DNA of 64,000 bases from Tachypleus tridentatus. Taxonomy: Eukaryota; Arthropoda; Merostomata; Xiphosura; Limulidae. Positions 41,733 through 53,468 of the stretch are shown one piece after another. The translations under genes were made by a program, and so were the position numbers. The DNA lies in the NCBI RefSeq assembly GCF_004210375.1, contig NC_134830.1, positions 8,060,001-8,124,000 of the forward strand. Reading direction: 5' to 3'. Position 1 is the stretch's first letter, and the number at the start of each line of letters is the position of its first letter. The notes under the pieces were generated by a model. That model worked only from the letters and a program-made list of their open reading frames with translations, did not search any database and was not told the origin of the DNA.

Positions 41733-42654
41733 AAACAGGGTGAAATAATATGAAAGGTATCCTCATAACCACGGTAAGGTTTTGTTTAAGAGAATCACAA
41801 GGGGTGGGGTATCGTGTGGTACCTCAGTATGAATTCAAAAAAGGTTTCACACTGAACGTCGCTTTCCGCCTCTTTCTGTGACCTACAGTCACAGCCAAAG
41901 ATGACCGCATGTTCATTGTTAACTGGAAAATGATTCAATGCAGATGGCGACCACGTGCGTTTGTTTAATTTGAGGAACCCTCAAGTTCCAACGGCGTGTG
42001 CGACTAAAAAAAAAAACAACTAACAGTTTCTTTCAATAACATCGTAATAGAAATTCACCACTGTTTACATTGTTGGGGTGGGGTCGGTCAAAGAAGCACG
42101 AGACCCAGCAGACCCAGACCTCGCTAGAAGTCACACTGGAGCATGCAATTAAACCGAGGTCAAGCCTATTATCATGTAGTGATAATAATAATAAACAAAT
42201 TTCACAAGACCTTAAAGTCTTCTCTACATTTCCACTTCTGATACGATAACATGGAGAACAAGTTATGAAAAACACTAGCACTTGTGTAATTCTTCATCTA
42301 AAAAGTTTTAAATTGAAGTCACCAACAAATGTTTAAAAAAACATGAGGGGCGTTTCTCGTGCGTGTTTGTATGTATTGGAATAAAACTGGTACACAGCTA
42401 TTATGTGTATAACTATGTCTCTTTTTTACAAAGGGTAATTAAATACAGAGAATTTTTTATTGTTGAAGGTGTTAGTTTTGAAATCTGGGTCGTGTTTATT
42501 TAAAACATTAATTATAATAGATGTTTTATGAACATAAGGTGATTTTTCGGGAGGTGCCAATACGCACATGATAACTCTGATATAAACTAACACCCTCGAG
42601 TACACGATGTTTAAATAGTATCAGGTGTATAAACAGCAGAAAACATGAAGTGTA

Positions 42655-44215
42655 TTTTACAGCTTCAAAGAAATCTGGAGTTGTTAACAGACATGGCATA
42701 GCTTCTGGAGTTGATAACACAGGACTAGCTTAGCTTCTAGTGTTGATAATGTAGAAGTTGCATACCTTTTGGAGTTGTTAACATAAAAGGGAAATACCTT
42801 CAGTAGTTGATAACATAAAGGTGATGTAACCATAAGAGTTGGTTATATACAAGGGGCATAACTTTTAGTCTTGATACTATAAAAGTGGCATAGCTTCTAG
42901 TGTTAATGATGTAAAAGTGACATAGCTTCTAGTGTTAATAATATAGAATTGGCATAACTTCTAGTGTTAATAATATAGAATTGGCATAGATTCTAGTGTT
43001 AATAATATAGAATTGGCATAGATTCTAGTGTTAATAATATAGAATTGGCATAACTTCTAGTGTTAATAATATAGAATTGGCATAACTTCTAGTGTTAATA
43101 ATATAGAATTGGCATAGATTCTAGTGTTAATAATATAGAATTGGCATAACTTCTAGTGTTAATAATATAGAATTGGCATAACTTCTAGTGTTAATAATAT
43201 AGAATTGGCATAACTTCTAGTGTTAATAATATAGAATTGGCATAGATTCTAGTGTTAATAATATAGAATTGGCATAGATTCTAGTGTTAATAATATAGAA
43301 TTGGCATAACTTCTAGTGTTAATAATATAGAATTGGCATAACTTCTAGTGTTAATAATATAGAATTGGTATAACTTATAGTGTTAATAATATAGAATTGG
43401 TATAACTTCTGGAGTAGATAACAGAAGAGAACAAACCTCAGTAGTTGATAAAATACAGGTTACGTAACCTTAGGAATTGGTAACATGGAAATGACGTGGT
43501 TTCTGGAGTTGGTAACATAGAATTGGTATAGCTCCTGGAGTTGATCACATACATAGTGGTGACATTACGTCAGGAGTTGATAACATAGAGTTGACACTAG
43601 TAGTTGATAACATAAAAGTGGCATAGCTTCTAGTGTTGGTAACATAAAAGTGGCATAGCTTCTAGTGTTGGTAACGTAAAGTGGCATAGCTTCTAGTGTT
43701 GGTAACATAAAAGTGGCATAGCTTCTAGTGTTGGTAACGTAGTGATGAAATAAATAGAAGTTGATAACACAAAATTACATAAGTTCTGGAGTTGATGACA
43801 TAGTGGTGACATAACGTTAGGAGTTGATAACATAGACGTGGTTTGGTTTGAATATCGCGCAAGTCTACTTGAGGGCTATCTGCTCTAGCCGTCCCTAATT
43901 TAGCAGTGTAAGGCTAGAGGGAAGGCAGCTCGTCATCACCACCCACCGCCAACTCTTGGGATATGCTTTTACCAACGAATAGTGGGATTGATTGTAACAT
44001 TATAACGCTCCCACCATTGAAAGGGCGAGCATAGTTGGTGTGACACGGATTCGAACCCGTGACCCTCAGATTACGAGTCGAGTGTCTTAACTATCTGGCC
44101 ACGCCGGCTAACATAGAGGTGATATTAGGAGTTGATAACACAGAGGTGACATAGCGCTAGGAATTGGTAACATGTGAGTGACATAACTTTAGGAGTTGAT
44201 ATCATAGAGTGACGT
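42655..44215. repeat. 32-bp minisatellite, about 40 units, with homogenised core
   Basis: Unit TTCTAGTGTTAATAATATAG then AATTGGCATAAC in the core (about 42890-43415, some 16 units nearly identical, alternating GCATAACTT and GCATAGATT). Flanking units are diverged versions (GGAGTTGATAACATAAAAGT) that continue on both sides. A SINE-1 (43837-44108) is inserted in the right flank. Copy at 60855-62430. Confidence 0.93.
43837..44108 (-). mobile_element. SINE-1 inside the 32-bp array
   Basis: Reverse full-length copy; TAACATAGA at 43828-43836 and 44109-44117 forms a 9-bp target duplication derived from the array unit. Counterpart at 62042-62315. Confidence 0.92.
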
Positions 44216-44296
44216 AAAGATTTTTTTCAATCCACTTTCATGTAACTTAAAATGACATTTTGCCCAACGTAGTTCAGAAACATTTTGTGAATCTGA

Positions 44297-44566
44297 TTTG
44301 TTTGTTTGTTTGGGAATTTCGCACAAAGCTACTCGAGGGCTATCTGTGCTAGCCGTCCCTAATTTAGCAGTGTAAGACTAGAGGGAAGGCAGCTAGTCAT
44401 CACCACCCACCGCCAACTCTTAGGCTACTCTTTACCAACGAATAGTGGGATTGACCGTCACATTATACACCCCCCACGGCTGGGAGGGCGAGCATGTTTA
44501 GCGCGACGCGGGCGCGAACCCGCGAATTACGAGTCGCACGCCTTACGCGCTAGGCCATGCCGGGCC
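44297..44566 (-). mobile_element. SINE-1 with 12-bp target duplication
   Basis: Flanked by TTGTGAATCTGA at 44285-44296 and 44567-44578. Compared with the counterpart at 62505-62781 it lacks ACCCTCGG before ATTACGAGTC, one of the larger differences between the two duplicate segments. Confidence 0.95.
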
Positions 44567-45634
44567 TTGTGAATCTGAGATGGAATACTCGGGTAAGTCG
44601 TAACTAACATGTATATATAGTAGAATGTGGTTTAACACATCGACCTTGCTTCCCTGTTCCACGCGCCAGGTGACATGCTGCTATTTCCATCCTAACTCAA
44701 TGTGTTATCTAGAAATAATAAATACCATAACTACTTGACATCAGTAAATCATAATACAGAAATATCTGACGGTTTCCAGCACTGGCATTCAGTGTATATA
44801 TAAATACGAGTTGGAGCAAGATATACTCAGCTACACTCTGTCTGTTTTTCTATCTAATTGTTTTCTTTATTTTTTCTAGATCGGTTATGAATTTTGGAAT
44901 AAGTTGAGATTTTGAATAATGCTTCTAAGTTCTATTTATTTAATAAACTGTTGTTGTTTATTTGAAGATACATTAAGGGTTACTTATGAATAATTAGTGA
45001 CCAAATATCAACATCTTCTGATCAAAACAAAGTTGCTGCGTAGATCAGAACTTGAGATTAGTTGAGTAAATAAACTTACTGAGCCAGTTTGTTATAACAC
45101 TCTGTCTAGGAGCATGTAATAGCTTAAGGCGTTTAATGATTATAATGGGACTACCGATGTTCATTGGCTGGTAATCTTCGCTGCTATCGATATCCCTGGC
45201 CGTAATCCTATTAATGCCTCAAAAGATCAGCTTGCTTAAAAGATTTGGGTTGATTCTAAATTTATATTCAAGAGTGATACTTTAAAGTAATTATCATAAT
45301 AAATAGAAAATAATGAATAATTAATACTGTTGTGAACTATATTTTCAATTTTGTAATTTAGATGTTAGATAGAGGGCGCATGACATTAAGATCAAATAAG
45401 TTTAAAACATAGTCGTAAAATATCTGGAATATTTGTGAATATTAGTGATCGAGAGATTCTGCAGAATGTATAGAGAGAAAAGAAGAAAGGTTACTTTATG
45501 AACACGAGAAATACTGAGTTAGTTTTCAGTTGCCAGTGACGTATGTATTTCTCAGTTTGTTCAGTGATTGTAAAATTATTGAAGGTATTGAGGTCGATGT
45601 ATTAGGTACTAGACCGATTAGCCGTGAACTTGTA

Positions 45635-45873
45635 CAGGGTGCTCAGAAAGTGACTGTGCAGTTTTGTAATCATATTTTATTTAGTCTATTTCAAGCCAGC
45701 AACTGATAGTGGTGTTTAGAAACAAAATAAGAAGGATCCAAGCCTGTATTGATGCCAACGGGGTCACTTTCAACATTGTTTATAATTGTCATTCATATTT
45801 ACCTCCTGTATTCTATATTGAAACATGTCTGTTAATAAATATATAAGTGCACAGTGACTTTCTGAACACCCTG
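45635..45873. mobile_element. Tc1/mariner-type MITE, TA target duplication
   Basis: About 239 bp with inverted ends CAGGGTGCTCAGAAAGTGAC...and GTGACTTTCTGAACACCCTG, flanked by TA (45633-45634 and 45874-45875). No coding capacity. It ends only 37 bases from the donor of alkaline phosphatase exon 1. The second copy (63853 onward) is cut by the window end. Confidence 0.88.
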
Positions 45874-45910
45874 TAGAAATGTAATAAGCAACTTGGAAAA
45901 TGGTACTTAC

Positions 45911-46013
45911 CTTGGCAGTAAGCTGATTGGTTCAACATACACGCAACGATCCATATCAGAACATAACGTTTATAGATGGAGACAGAAATTTCGTAGTCGT
46001 TCAAAGCGTACAT
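45911..46013 (-). CDS. Alp: Alkaline phosphatase exon 1 (signal peptide)
   Basis: ATG at 46013, 34 codons plus one base, donor CAAG|GTAAGT. Encodes MYALNDYEISVSIYKRYVLI then WIVACMLNQSAYCQ: a basic stretch, a hydrophobic core and small residues before the cut, a good secretory signal. The leftover G joins the AT of exon 2 to give Asp, then RWHWYQKS. Phase, strand, position and signal peptide together identify it as the first coding exon. Directly upstream, CTTTGTAG|GAAATTAAAATG looks like a 3' splice site, so a 5' non-coding exon probably lies further right. Confidence 0.8.
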
Positions 46014-47660
46014 TTTAATTTCCTACAAAGTAAGAACCTTTCTCTGATTCCTTTTCCTCAGTACCACTGCTGTAGTTGTGAAATGTCCAATTATTAATTA
46101 TACACGTTAAGGTGGCAGCAGAAACTAGGGTTTAGTTAGATTCATTCGGGTTTCGAATCAACGCTTGTTTCATCACACCTCCTAGCGGTTTGACTAGAAT
46201 ATCGAAAACATTACAGGAGTGACTCGTTCTAGTGTGTCGTTTATACGGGGACTCTCATGCATCAGTTGATTCTTGAATATCTCGGTTTGTGATTAGCCTG
46301 TGATAATTTTGAGAATATCTCGTAGGTTGATCGTTTGTATCAACCCCAAAAAAATATACCTCTTTCAGAACTGGGACATTTGACGTGTCTGTCATTTGTT
46401 GATACAATTTTCTATTTGTTCAAATCATTACTGAAAATAACAATAGAGACACTTAATTTCTTATGTGCCTGTCGAGGCGTGAGAGTTACTTTACTTAAAT
46501 GTTATACATTTCAGTTAAAGGTACAGTTTTAGGTTTACAGTTTGCAAAAAGCTACATTTTAACAGCTCTATACAACTTGTTATTACTGCACAACGTGTCA
46601 GTGTCACAGATTAATAATCGTCAGTTTCCGCACGATACTTAAAATGTAGCGCACTCGTTACCACATATCAATTCTACAAAAGTAGACACGTCTTTTTTCT
46701 CCCCATTAGATCCCACGATAGATGTGCCACTATTTCCAAAGCGTTCGATCTTCAGGGATGGGAAACAGAGGCTGGACTTATTCATTAGGTCACGTGGGTT
46801 CCACGCACGAGGACAATATTTTCAGTTTCTTCTACGCACGAAAGATGTTTATGTTGCGCTTAACTTTATGAAATCTGAATGACTCGTTTTGTGGAAATTG
46901 ATGTGGTGACTCGGACAGTACGAAGCCGTTAGAGGGCGTTCAATCACCATAGAAACTAGGTGAAAATTAGTGGCGTTACTATTAGTAACGGCTAAGACAT
47001 GCGTCTACCTCTGATCCGACGTAATAAATTTCCAAACAATTACATATATATTCTTATCAGAACCTCACTTTACATTGTATTTAATAATTTCACCACAGTG
47101 ATATAACTATTACATATACGCCATAGAGTCCAAACCTGCCGAGGCGAATCTTTAATTTTCTATTACAAACCATAGCATTTTGAACTGGATGCTTCAAGGA
47201 GCCAGTTTATCTCAGAAGGTTTGAGTCACATACATATATACATATATTCACAACTAATCCATACTTTCTTTTTACAGTTACTGCTAACTTCCGCTACAGC
47301 TGGAACGTTTCAAACTCGTCTGTCTAGTAGTTAATTAACCGTCCGTTATGAGTGGACGAAATTATCTTGATAAATATGTGTAATTGGACATTTTTAACGT
47401 AGGTTTTAAAAGCTCTAAAGAATACATTAAAATCTGCGGGATAAAGTACCGACTAAACGTCTACAGTGCTACGTAACTCTACTGACTGTACCAGCTGAGC
47501 ATGCTTAGTATTACGTAACTCTACTGACTGAAAGCCTACAGTATTAAGTTATTGTACCAGCTGAGCATGCTCAGTATTACGTTACTGTACCATCTGAGCA
47601 TGCTCAGTATTACAACTAGGTAATATATATATTTATACTTTTACTCATCTCTAACTTGAG
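46014..47660. other. Upstream region of the alkaline phosphatase gene
   Basis: Presumed 5' flank or first non-coding intron. No clear core promoter could be chosen. It contains the palindromic CTGAGCATGCTCAG sites at 47495-47607. Otherwise nothing is recognised. Confidence 0.4.
47495..47607. promoter_or_regulatory. Three tandem palindromic CTGAGCATGCTCAG sites
   Basis: 14-bp palindromes at 47561-47574 and 47594-47607 are perfect; that at 47495-47508 has one change (CTGAGCATGCTTAG). They recur inside an irregular repeat with ATTACGTAAC and TGTACCA. The inner ten bases GAGCATGCTC fit the p53-family half-site RRRCWWGYYY. A regulatory role is speculative; these sites lie about 1.5 kb upstream of the alkaline phosphatase start codon. 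Confidence 0.35.
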
Positions 47661-47662
47661 TG

Positions 47663-47825
47663 GGCCTCGGCATGGACGGGTGGTTAGGGCGCTTAACTTG
47701 CAATACGCGGGTTCGAATCCTCCATCATACCAAACACATGTTTTCCCTTTCAGTCATGCGGACGTTATAATGTGCGCCTAATCCCACTGTTCCTTGGTAG
47801 TAGCTGTGAGTGGCGTTACCTTCCC
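47663..47825 (+). mobile_element. SINE-1, 3'-deleted
   Basis: Head and middle are present (GGGCCTCGGCATGGACGGG; box B GGGTTCGAATCCTCC; ATCCCACTGTTCCTTGGTAG). The sequence stops at GTGAGTGGCGTTACCTTCCC, so the conserved TTAGGGACGGCTAG tail is missing. Confidence 0.85.
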
Positions 47826-47929
47826 ACAATATAATAAAATCCTGAAAATATAGTGTTTGTTTTGTGATCAAATAACCAAATATATTTTTAAATCACATTT
47901 AAGGACGATATAGTTCTTAAAATCAGATT

Positions 47930-48202
47930 TGGCCCGGTATGGTAATATTGTTAGGACACTTGACTCGTAATCTGAGGGTCGAATTCGAACCCTTATCACA
48001 TCAAACATGCTCGCCCTTTCAGTCGTGGGGGTGTTATAATGTGACAGTCAATCCCATTATTCGTTGGTAAAAGAGTAGCCCAAGAGTTAGCTGTGGGTGG
48101 TGATGACTAGCTGCCTTTCATCTAGTCTTACACTGCTAAATTAGGGACGGCTAGCACAGATAGCTCTCGTGTAGCTTTGCGCGAAATTCAAAACAAACAA
48201 AT
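47930..48202 (+). mobile_element. SINE-1, full length, box-B deletion
   Basis: TTTGGCCCGGTATGG to GCGAAATTCAAAACAAAC; eight bases are missing in the box-B region (GGGTCGAATTCGAACCC). Only about 100 bases separate it from the preceding copy. Confidence 0.92.
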
Positions 48203-49093
48203 GAATCAATTTCAGTGTTAAAAACAGTATTAACAAATTTCACTTTTATAATGCTTTGCACACCGTCTGTCCTGCCATGACAAATAATTAGATAGTAGAA
48301 TATTGGCTGAGGAAAACGTTAAAAAATAATCTTTTTACAAATGTGTACATTTTAAATGCACAATATAATTGTAAATGTTTTTGTTAAATGTTTTAAAATC
48401 ATATTTGTGTGTCTTAACAATTATGCGAAATATGATAAAAGAACAATTTAACCATTTTAACGCCCTGATAGATGATCGTATGGTGCCTTATGCCAGCTTC
48501 TGAGGGAGAGAAACAGAGTGTATGTATGACGGTTTAAGTAGTTGTACTCAAAAGGTCACAAACAGTTAAAGTGTTTTCTTACACTGAGGGTTTGGTTGTA
48601 AAAGTCACTTACTTTTGGATGTAGACTGAATAACTTGTTTTTGTATACATATTTTTGGTTTTTTTGAAGTGTCAGGACTTGGATTCAAATTTAGGTGCGA
48701 AAGTGGCACTCCGACATCACTAAACTCCTGTACACATCACAACTCACTAGATTTGTTACGATATTTCTAAATTTCGAAGATTTTATACAGAAAACTAGAA
48801 CACTGATAAATTTACGAGTTGTTGTTTGCTATTAAGCACTAAAGTACACTGAACTGCCCATCACGAGTATCTAAGTCCGATTTCTAGCAGCGTAAGTCCA
48901 CGGATATACTGCTGGACCACTGGAGGGCAAACCTTTGAGTAGAGATTTTTATTTTTACAAATTAAACACAACATTTTTATTTTGTGTCTTAAACAATTTA
49001 TTTTCAAGTAAAATGTAGAACACTGACAATTTTTCAACAATCTTCAATAATAATATTATGAAAAATAATTTCAAATTTAATATAGTACATACG
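48203..49093. other. AT-rich region with a decayed SINE-2
   Basis: Contains a reverse SINE-2 relic at about 48836-48928 (TCACGAGTATCTAAGTCCGA; TAGCAGCGTAAGTCCACGGA). The rest is featureless. Confidence 0.4.
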
Positions 49094-49215
49094 CTTTTCG
49101 CCTCCGCTAGTACAACAGTAAGTCTATGGATTTACAACGCTAAAATCAGGGGTTCGATTCCCCTCGGTTGGTTCAGCAGATAGCCTGAAGTGGCTATGCT
49201 TCACGAAAAACACAA
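49094..49215 (+). mobile_element. SINE-2
   Basis: TCGCCTCCGCTAGTACAACA, GATTTACAACGCTAAAATCA, box B GGGGTTCGATTCCCC, GCAGATAGCCTGAAGTGGCT and CACGAAAAACACAA. Well preserved, but no clear target duplication was found. Confidence 0.88.
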
Positions 49216-49994
49216 ACACACGTACCCTATGTGCAAAGCTTTCTTTACCCTACATATAACCTTACAGACCTAAATATTCCACTTTTCAAAATTATCATCC
49301 TATTCATCACTAGCATAAATTATCTTTCCACTTTCTAGAATTGGACACTTTTGGTTTGTTCTTTACAAGTTCTCTTTCAAGTCTGGCTGCAAAGAACGTT
49401 CACTTTGTCAGTGTCACCTTAACTGCGCTAGTGAATTAAACAAAGTAAAACTTGTTTAGTTTCACAAGGGGTCACACACATGCAGAGAGACTGCGCTGTT
49501 ATCATGTGGACATCTAGTTAGAGCTACACATGCTGCAACTTTTGTAGAGTTGTTTTATTAGCATCTACTCTGAACTTGAGTAATATCAGCGACCATTAGT
49601 TAAACTAAACTGTAGTTGAAGAAAAAAAAATGGGTATGTTATCGTTAAATGCACTACACTTTGCATTATTATTGTCGAATAATTCAAATAATTCATTCGC
49701 TAACTTAAACATAGCCGGTGTAAGATAGGATTCGTTAGGACTCATCAAAGGCCTTTATGTCAAAAATAGGAAGACGGAAGTTGTGACTTTATTTTATACT
49801 TCCAGAGACTTTGAATAAGGTTTTCCTGAAAGTAAATAAACTTACTGAAGAACCCGAAATTATTTTTGAGAGACTACTTCAAGAGTATCAGCAGAGATGG
49901 AGCCACTAGTAGGTAGATCGCCTCGGTCATTTATCGGAAAATAACTCTCCTAGCGACAAAACTTCAAGTGTTAATAAAGAGAACAATTTCATTC
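49216..49994. other. No feature seen
   Basis: AT-rich with no exon or repeat that I recognise. Confidence 0.45.
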
Positions 49995-50660
49995 TGTGAC
50001 TTAGGGAAATGAATAAAATTATGTGGATGAATGGTGACTTAGGGAAATGAATACTACCAAAACATGTGGATGAATGGTGACTTAGGGAAATGAATACTAC
50101 CAAAACATGTGGATGAATGGTGACTTAGGGAAATGAATACTACCAAAACATGTGGATGAATGGTGACTTAGGGAAATGAATAAAAACATGTGGATGAATG
50201 GTGACTTAGGGAAATGAATACTACCAAAACATGTGGTTGAATGGTGACTTAGGGAAATGAATAAAAACATGTGGATTAATGGTGACTTAGGAAATGAATA
50301 CTACCAAAACATGTGGATGAATGGTGACTTAGGAAATGAATAAAAACGTGGATGAATGGTGACTTAGGGAAATGAATACTACCAAAACATGTGGATGAAT
50401 GGTGACTTAGGGAAATGAATACTACCAAAACATGTGGATGAATGGTGACTTAGGGAAATGAATACTACCAAAACATGTGGATGAATGGTGACTTAGGGAA
50501 ATGAATACTACCAAAACATGTGGATGAATGGTGACTTAGGGAAATGAATACTACCAAAACATGTGGATGAATGGTGACTTAGGGAAATGAATACTACCAA
50601 AACATGTGGATGAATGGTGACTTAGGGAAATGAATACTACCAAAACATGTGGATGAATGG
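49995..50660 (+). repeat. 43-bp minisatellite with 35-36-bp variants, about 16 units
   Basis: Unit ATGTGGATGAATGGTGACTT then AGGGAAATGAATACTACCAA AAC. Three or four units lack TACTACC and read AATGAATAAAAACATG. Long and short units alternate in the middle of the array; the last eight units are identical long ones. Confidence 0.95.
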
Positions 50661-51815
50661 ACAATCAGATACAATAAACAAAGAAAGAAAGATTTCGTTT
50701 GGTTAACGAACATTTTGATTTCATTTATGATTTGTTATTGTTTTGATGTCTACAGATTATCAAGAGTTACTTTATTGTTAATTTTGGACGTTTAAGTTTA
50801 ATGCACCATTGTTTTCTTCGTGTAATATCATTGTGACAGGCATGCAGCATTGTAGTCTTTGCTTTTCAGTTTAAAGAATTATATTGTTGCTAGGCCAGAA
50901 TAGGTTTTTATGTCATATGATTTAATGATTAGAGATTTCTTCAAAGTTTGGAAAGGATTTGAACAGTAAAATTCGCTACTGAGGCTAAAGTAGGTGACTG
51001 ATTGAGAGTTGATTGTTGAGATAATTAATTTGTCCATATTGTCCACCAGTTCCTGAGTAGTGAACACGTGTTGTGATGAAGTAATACAAAATAAGCTGTG
51101 TGGTTTTTATATTGAAAGAAGTTAGCAGGTAAGTGAAATTGTTCTCTTAGCTTCTGCTGTGAAATTAGACATAAGTTAAGCTGATTTGTAAAACTTGTGA
51201 TTGAAGAAATTGAAACCTTTCATTGATATTAAATAAACAAGGATCCACATTCTTCCTGCTACCAAACAACCCAAAATAAACCAATAATAGAAACCGTTAC
51301 AAAATGTTTGACACTTGTATATTTACCTTGTTGCATATCTGTGGAACTTAAGTTTTTATTAAGTGTAATACTACGTGTAATCTGTTACTCACATTTATTT
51401 GCTCTGTTCTTATTATACATTGTTATTTCACAAAACAACAATCACCCCATAATTTTTAAAAGCGACGTTTCACTGTTATAAACCAACACGGGATCCGTAC
51501 CTTGAACATTATATTGTTATGAAAGTTTACCCCCTGTTCTGTGTAAACACAGGTTGAAACACAATCCAGACTCTGATTACTCAGCAGTGTGTTTTTTTCA
51601 GTCTCTCGCTGTCTTGTAAACAAAGCTGCCATCATAATTAGATAAACTTCTCCCAGTCTAATCTACAAAGTAAACACTGGCGATTGTCAGCACAGACGGT
51701 GAGGCTTTACTTTAATTACCCGGATGAGACTTTTCATAAACTTGCAGTATCCTAAAATTACGTTCTAAGCCAATCAACATTATAAATGACACACTAGCTA
51801 TGAGACAGGTGAGCG
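50661..51815. other. No gene recognised
   Basis: AT-rich. A minus-strand stretch at 51714-51850 encodes a hydrophobic helix (LTCLIASVSFIMLIGL) before a possible donor, but it has no supporting acceptor because the SINE at 51826 interrupts it. Confidence 0.35.
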
Positions 51816-51825
51816 ACCAACCAAA

Positions 51826-51924
51826 TGGTTCCCTGGTGGAGCAGTGGTAAGTTAAAATGTTAAAATGTGGGGTTCGAGTCCCTGCTGTGGATGTAACAGA
51901 CACCTCAATGTGGCTTTTATTTAA
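51826..51924 (+). mobile_element. SINE-2-like element with 10-bp target duplication
   Basis: Diverged head (GGTTCCCTGGTGGAGCAGTG; box B GGGGTTCGAGTCCCTG) and tail ACACCTCAATGTGGCTTTTA. Flanked by ACCAACCAAA at 51816-51825 and 51925-51934. Confidence 0.8.
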
Positions 51925-52345
51925 ACCAACCAAACAAATGTTTTTATAAATATACTATTGTGCATGATATCTAAATCTATTGAACAACGTTCTAATAGAT
52001 CAACCAATGTATTTCAACCATAATCCAACTACAATATCAAATATAATCTATTTTTCACAGAAGCAACAACCGAACATGAAATCAAAATAACTACTCCAAC
52101 TAGGTTTAATAGGAACAACACACTCTGATAAAACTTAGTGAGCTAGGTTCTAGTTTCTGTACAGATATATTGTATTTTAGATTGTAGTTAGGTTCTAGTT
52201 TCTGTACACATACATTTTAGTTAGCTTCTTACCCGAAGTAAGACAAAGTATTAAATGTATCTGATATTTTAACGGGATTATTGGTTCAGTTTAATCATTA
52301 AACGTGGATTTGCGACTTTGATAAGTATTACACTTATTATGTGCT

Positions 52346-52526
52346 CTACGACAACTTTTTAGTGACTATCTGCTCCATTAAAAAGTCGTTTTCTAGCATT
52401 TTGGTGTCTCCATACAAGTCTGTGACCTCTTTATATCTAGGTGGAGGGTCCTGCTGTCCGTAGACGCTGTATCTGTTTAAGTTACAGTTAGACCGTACAT
52501 AGGAGAGCCCACGAACATTCCTAGGG
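52346..52526 (-). CDS. Possible terminal exon with PPxY motif
   Basis: On the minus strand, CTATAAGCCCTAG is a fair 3' splice site, followed by NVRGLSYVRSNCNLNRYSVY, GQQDPPPRYKEVTDLYGD and TKMLENDFLMEQIVTKKLS and a stop at 52346. The acidic, tyrosine-rich composition and the PPPRY motif (a WW-domain ligand) look like the cytoplasmic C-terminus of a membrane protein. I do not recognise the family. Codon usage and the open frame of about 60 codons are the only other support. The upstream exons would lie in or beyond the gap. Confidence 0.35.
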
Positions 52527-52968
52527 CTTATAGAAGTGGAAATAAACACTTTAGTGTAAACCTTTGTTATTGTTAACAGTCTCTCTGTGACACGAGTTTT
52601 AGAAGTGTGACACTTCAGAAGCCTAATCCATAACTAATTTTTGTGATTCATATGAAGGAAAACTAATGAACTGATTAGATGGGTTTGTGTCTCACAGTTT
52701 TCTGTCTCTACATTATAACACTTTCTTCATTAGCTGATATATAAACATGTTAAAACCAGTTCTTAATTGTATAGTTCATTGTTTGTGATGTTTACTTATA
52801 AGGCTGATTAGTTTAAATAATTTATCTTAATTTTTTAAAGCAATTTTTGATGCTATTCCTGATTTTGATTTTTTAATTGTTTGAATTCGCACGAGGGAGA
52901 TGAGCGTGCTGTGTCTCTTGCATGAGAGAGTTGAGCGTACACTTTATAGAAACAAACCTGCGTAAAAA

Positions 52969-53468
52969 NNNNNNNNNNNNNNNNNNNNNNNNNNNNNNNN
53001 NNNNNNNNNNNNNNNNNNNNNNNNNNNNNNNNNNNNNNNNNNNNNNNNNNNNNNNNNNNNNNNNNNNNNNNNNNNNNNNNNNNNNNNNNNNNNNNNNNNN
53101 NNNNNNNNNNNNNNNNNNNNNNNNNNNNNNNNNNNNNNNNNNNNNNNNNNNNNNNNNNNNNNNNNNNNNNNNNNNNNNNNNNNNNNNNNNNNNNNNNNNN
53201 NNNNNNNNNNNNNNNNNNNNNNNNNNNNNNNNNNNNNNNNNNNNNNNNNNNNNNNNNNNNNNNNNNNNNNNNNNNNNNNNNNNNNNNNNNNNNNNNNNNN
53301 NNNNNNNNNNNNNNNNNNNNNNNNNNNNNNNNNNNNNNNNNNNNNNNNNNNNNNNNNNNNNNNNNNNNNNNNNNNNNNNNNNNNNNNNNNNNNNNNNNNN
53401 NNNNNNNNNNNNNNNNNNNNNNNNNNNNNNNNNNNNNNNNNNNNNNNNNNNNNNNNNNNNNNNNNNNN
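52969..53468. other. Assembly gap, 500 N
   Basis: Exactly 500 undetermined bases, a conventional scaffold-gap size, so the real distance is unknown. The left side is unique sequence; the right side starts inside the acidic-linker minisatellite. Confidence 1.

Larger units (their letters stand above)
37868..45910 (-). other. Alp: Alkaline phosphatase intron 1
   Basis: Packed with repeats: hammerhead-like motif 38072, decayed SINE-1 38440, LINE remnant 38885-40620, minisatellites at 40895, 41238, 41584 and 42655, SINE-1 copies at 43837 and 44297, and MITE 45635. 41735-42650 and 44580-45630 show no further features. Almost all of it is repeated at 56.1-64.0 kb. Confidence 0.85.
19897..46013 (-). 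other. Alp: Alkaline phosphatase gene span
   Basis: Nine coding exons on the minus strand from the ATG at 46013 to the stop at 19897. Every splice phase matches its neighbour: 103, 221 (intact length; 219 in this copy), 175, 179, 208, 141, 192, 123 and 401 nt, giving 1743 nt or about 580 residues. Animal alkaline phosphatases of the ALPL type are usually 520-560 residues, so this is slightly long, mostly at the C terminus. The enzyme is a secreted or membrane-anchored Zn/Mg phosphomonoesterase. All recognisable catalytic and metal-ligand motifs are present: GDGMG, DSGAC, THATP, EGGRIDHAHH, SDHSH and THGGED. Introns hold the Tigger, mariner and Penelope elements listed below. As assembled, exon 2 carries two single-base deletions. 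Confidence 0.93.

Noticed and set aside
45635-45873. Promoter of the alkaline phosphatase gene
   Set aside because: It lies downstream of exon 1 in the gene's direction and has inverted ends with TA duplication, so it is a MITE.
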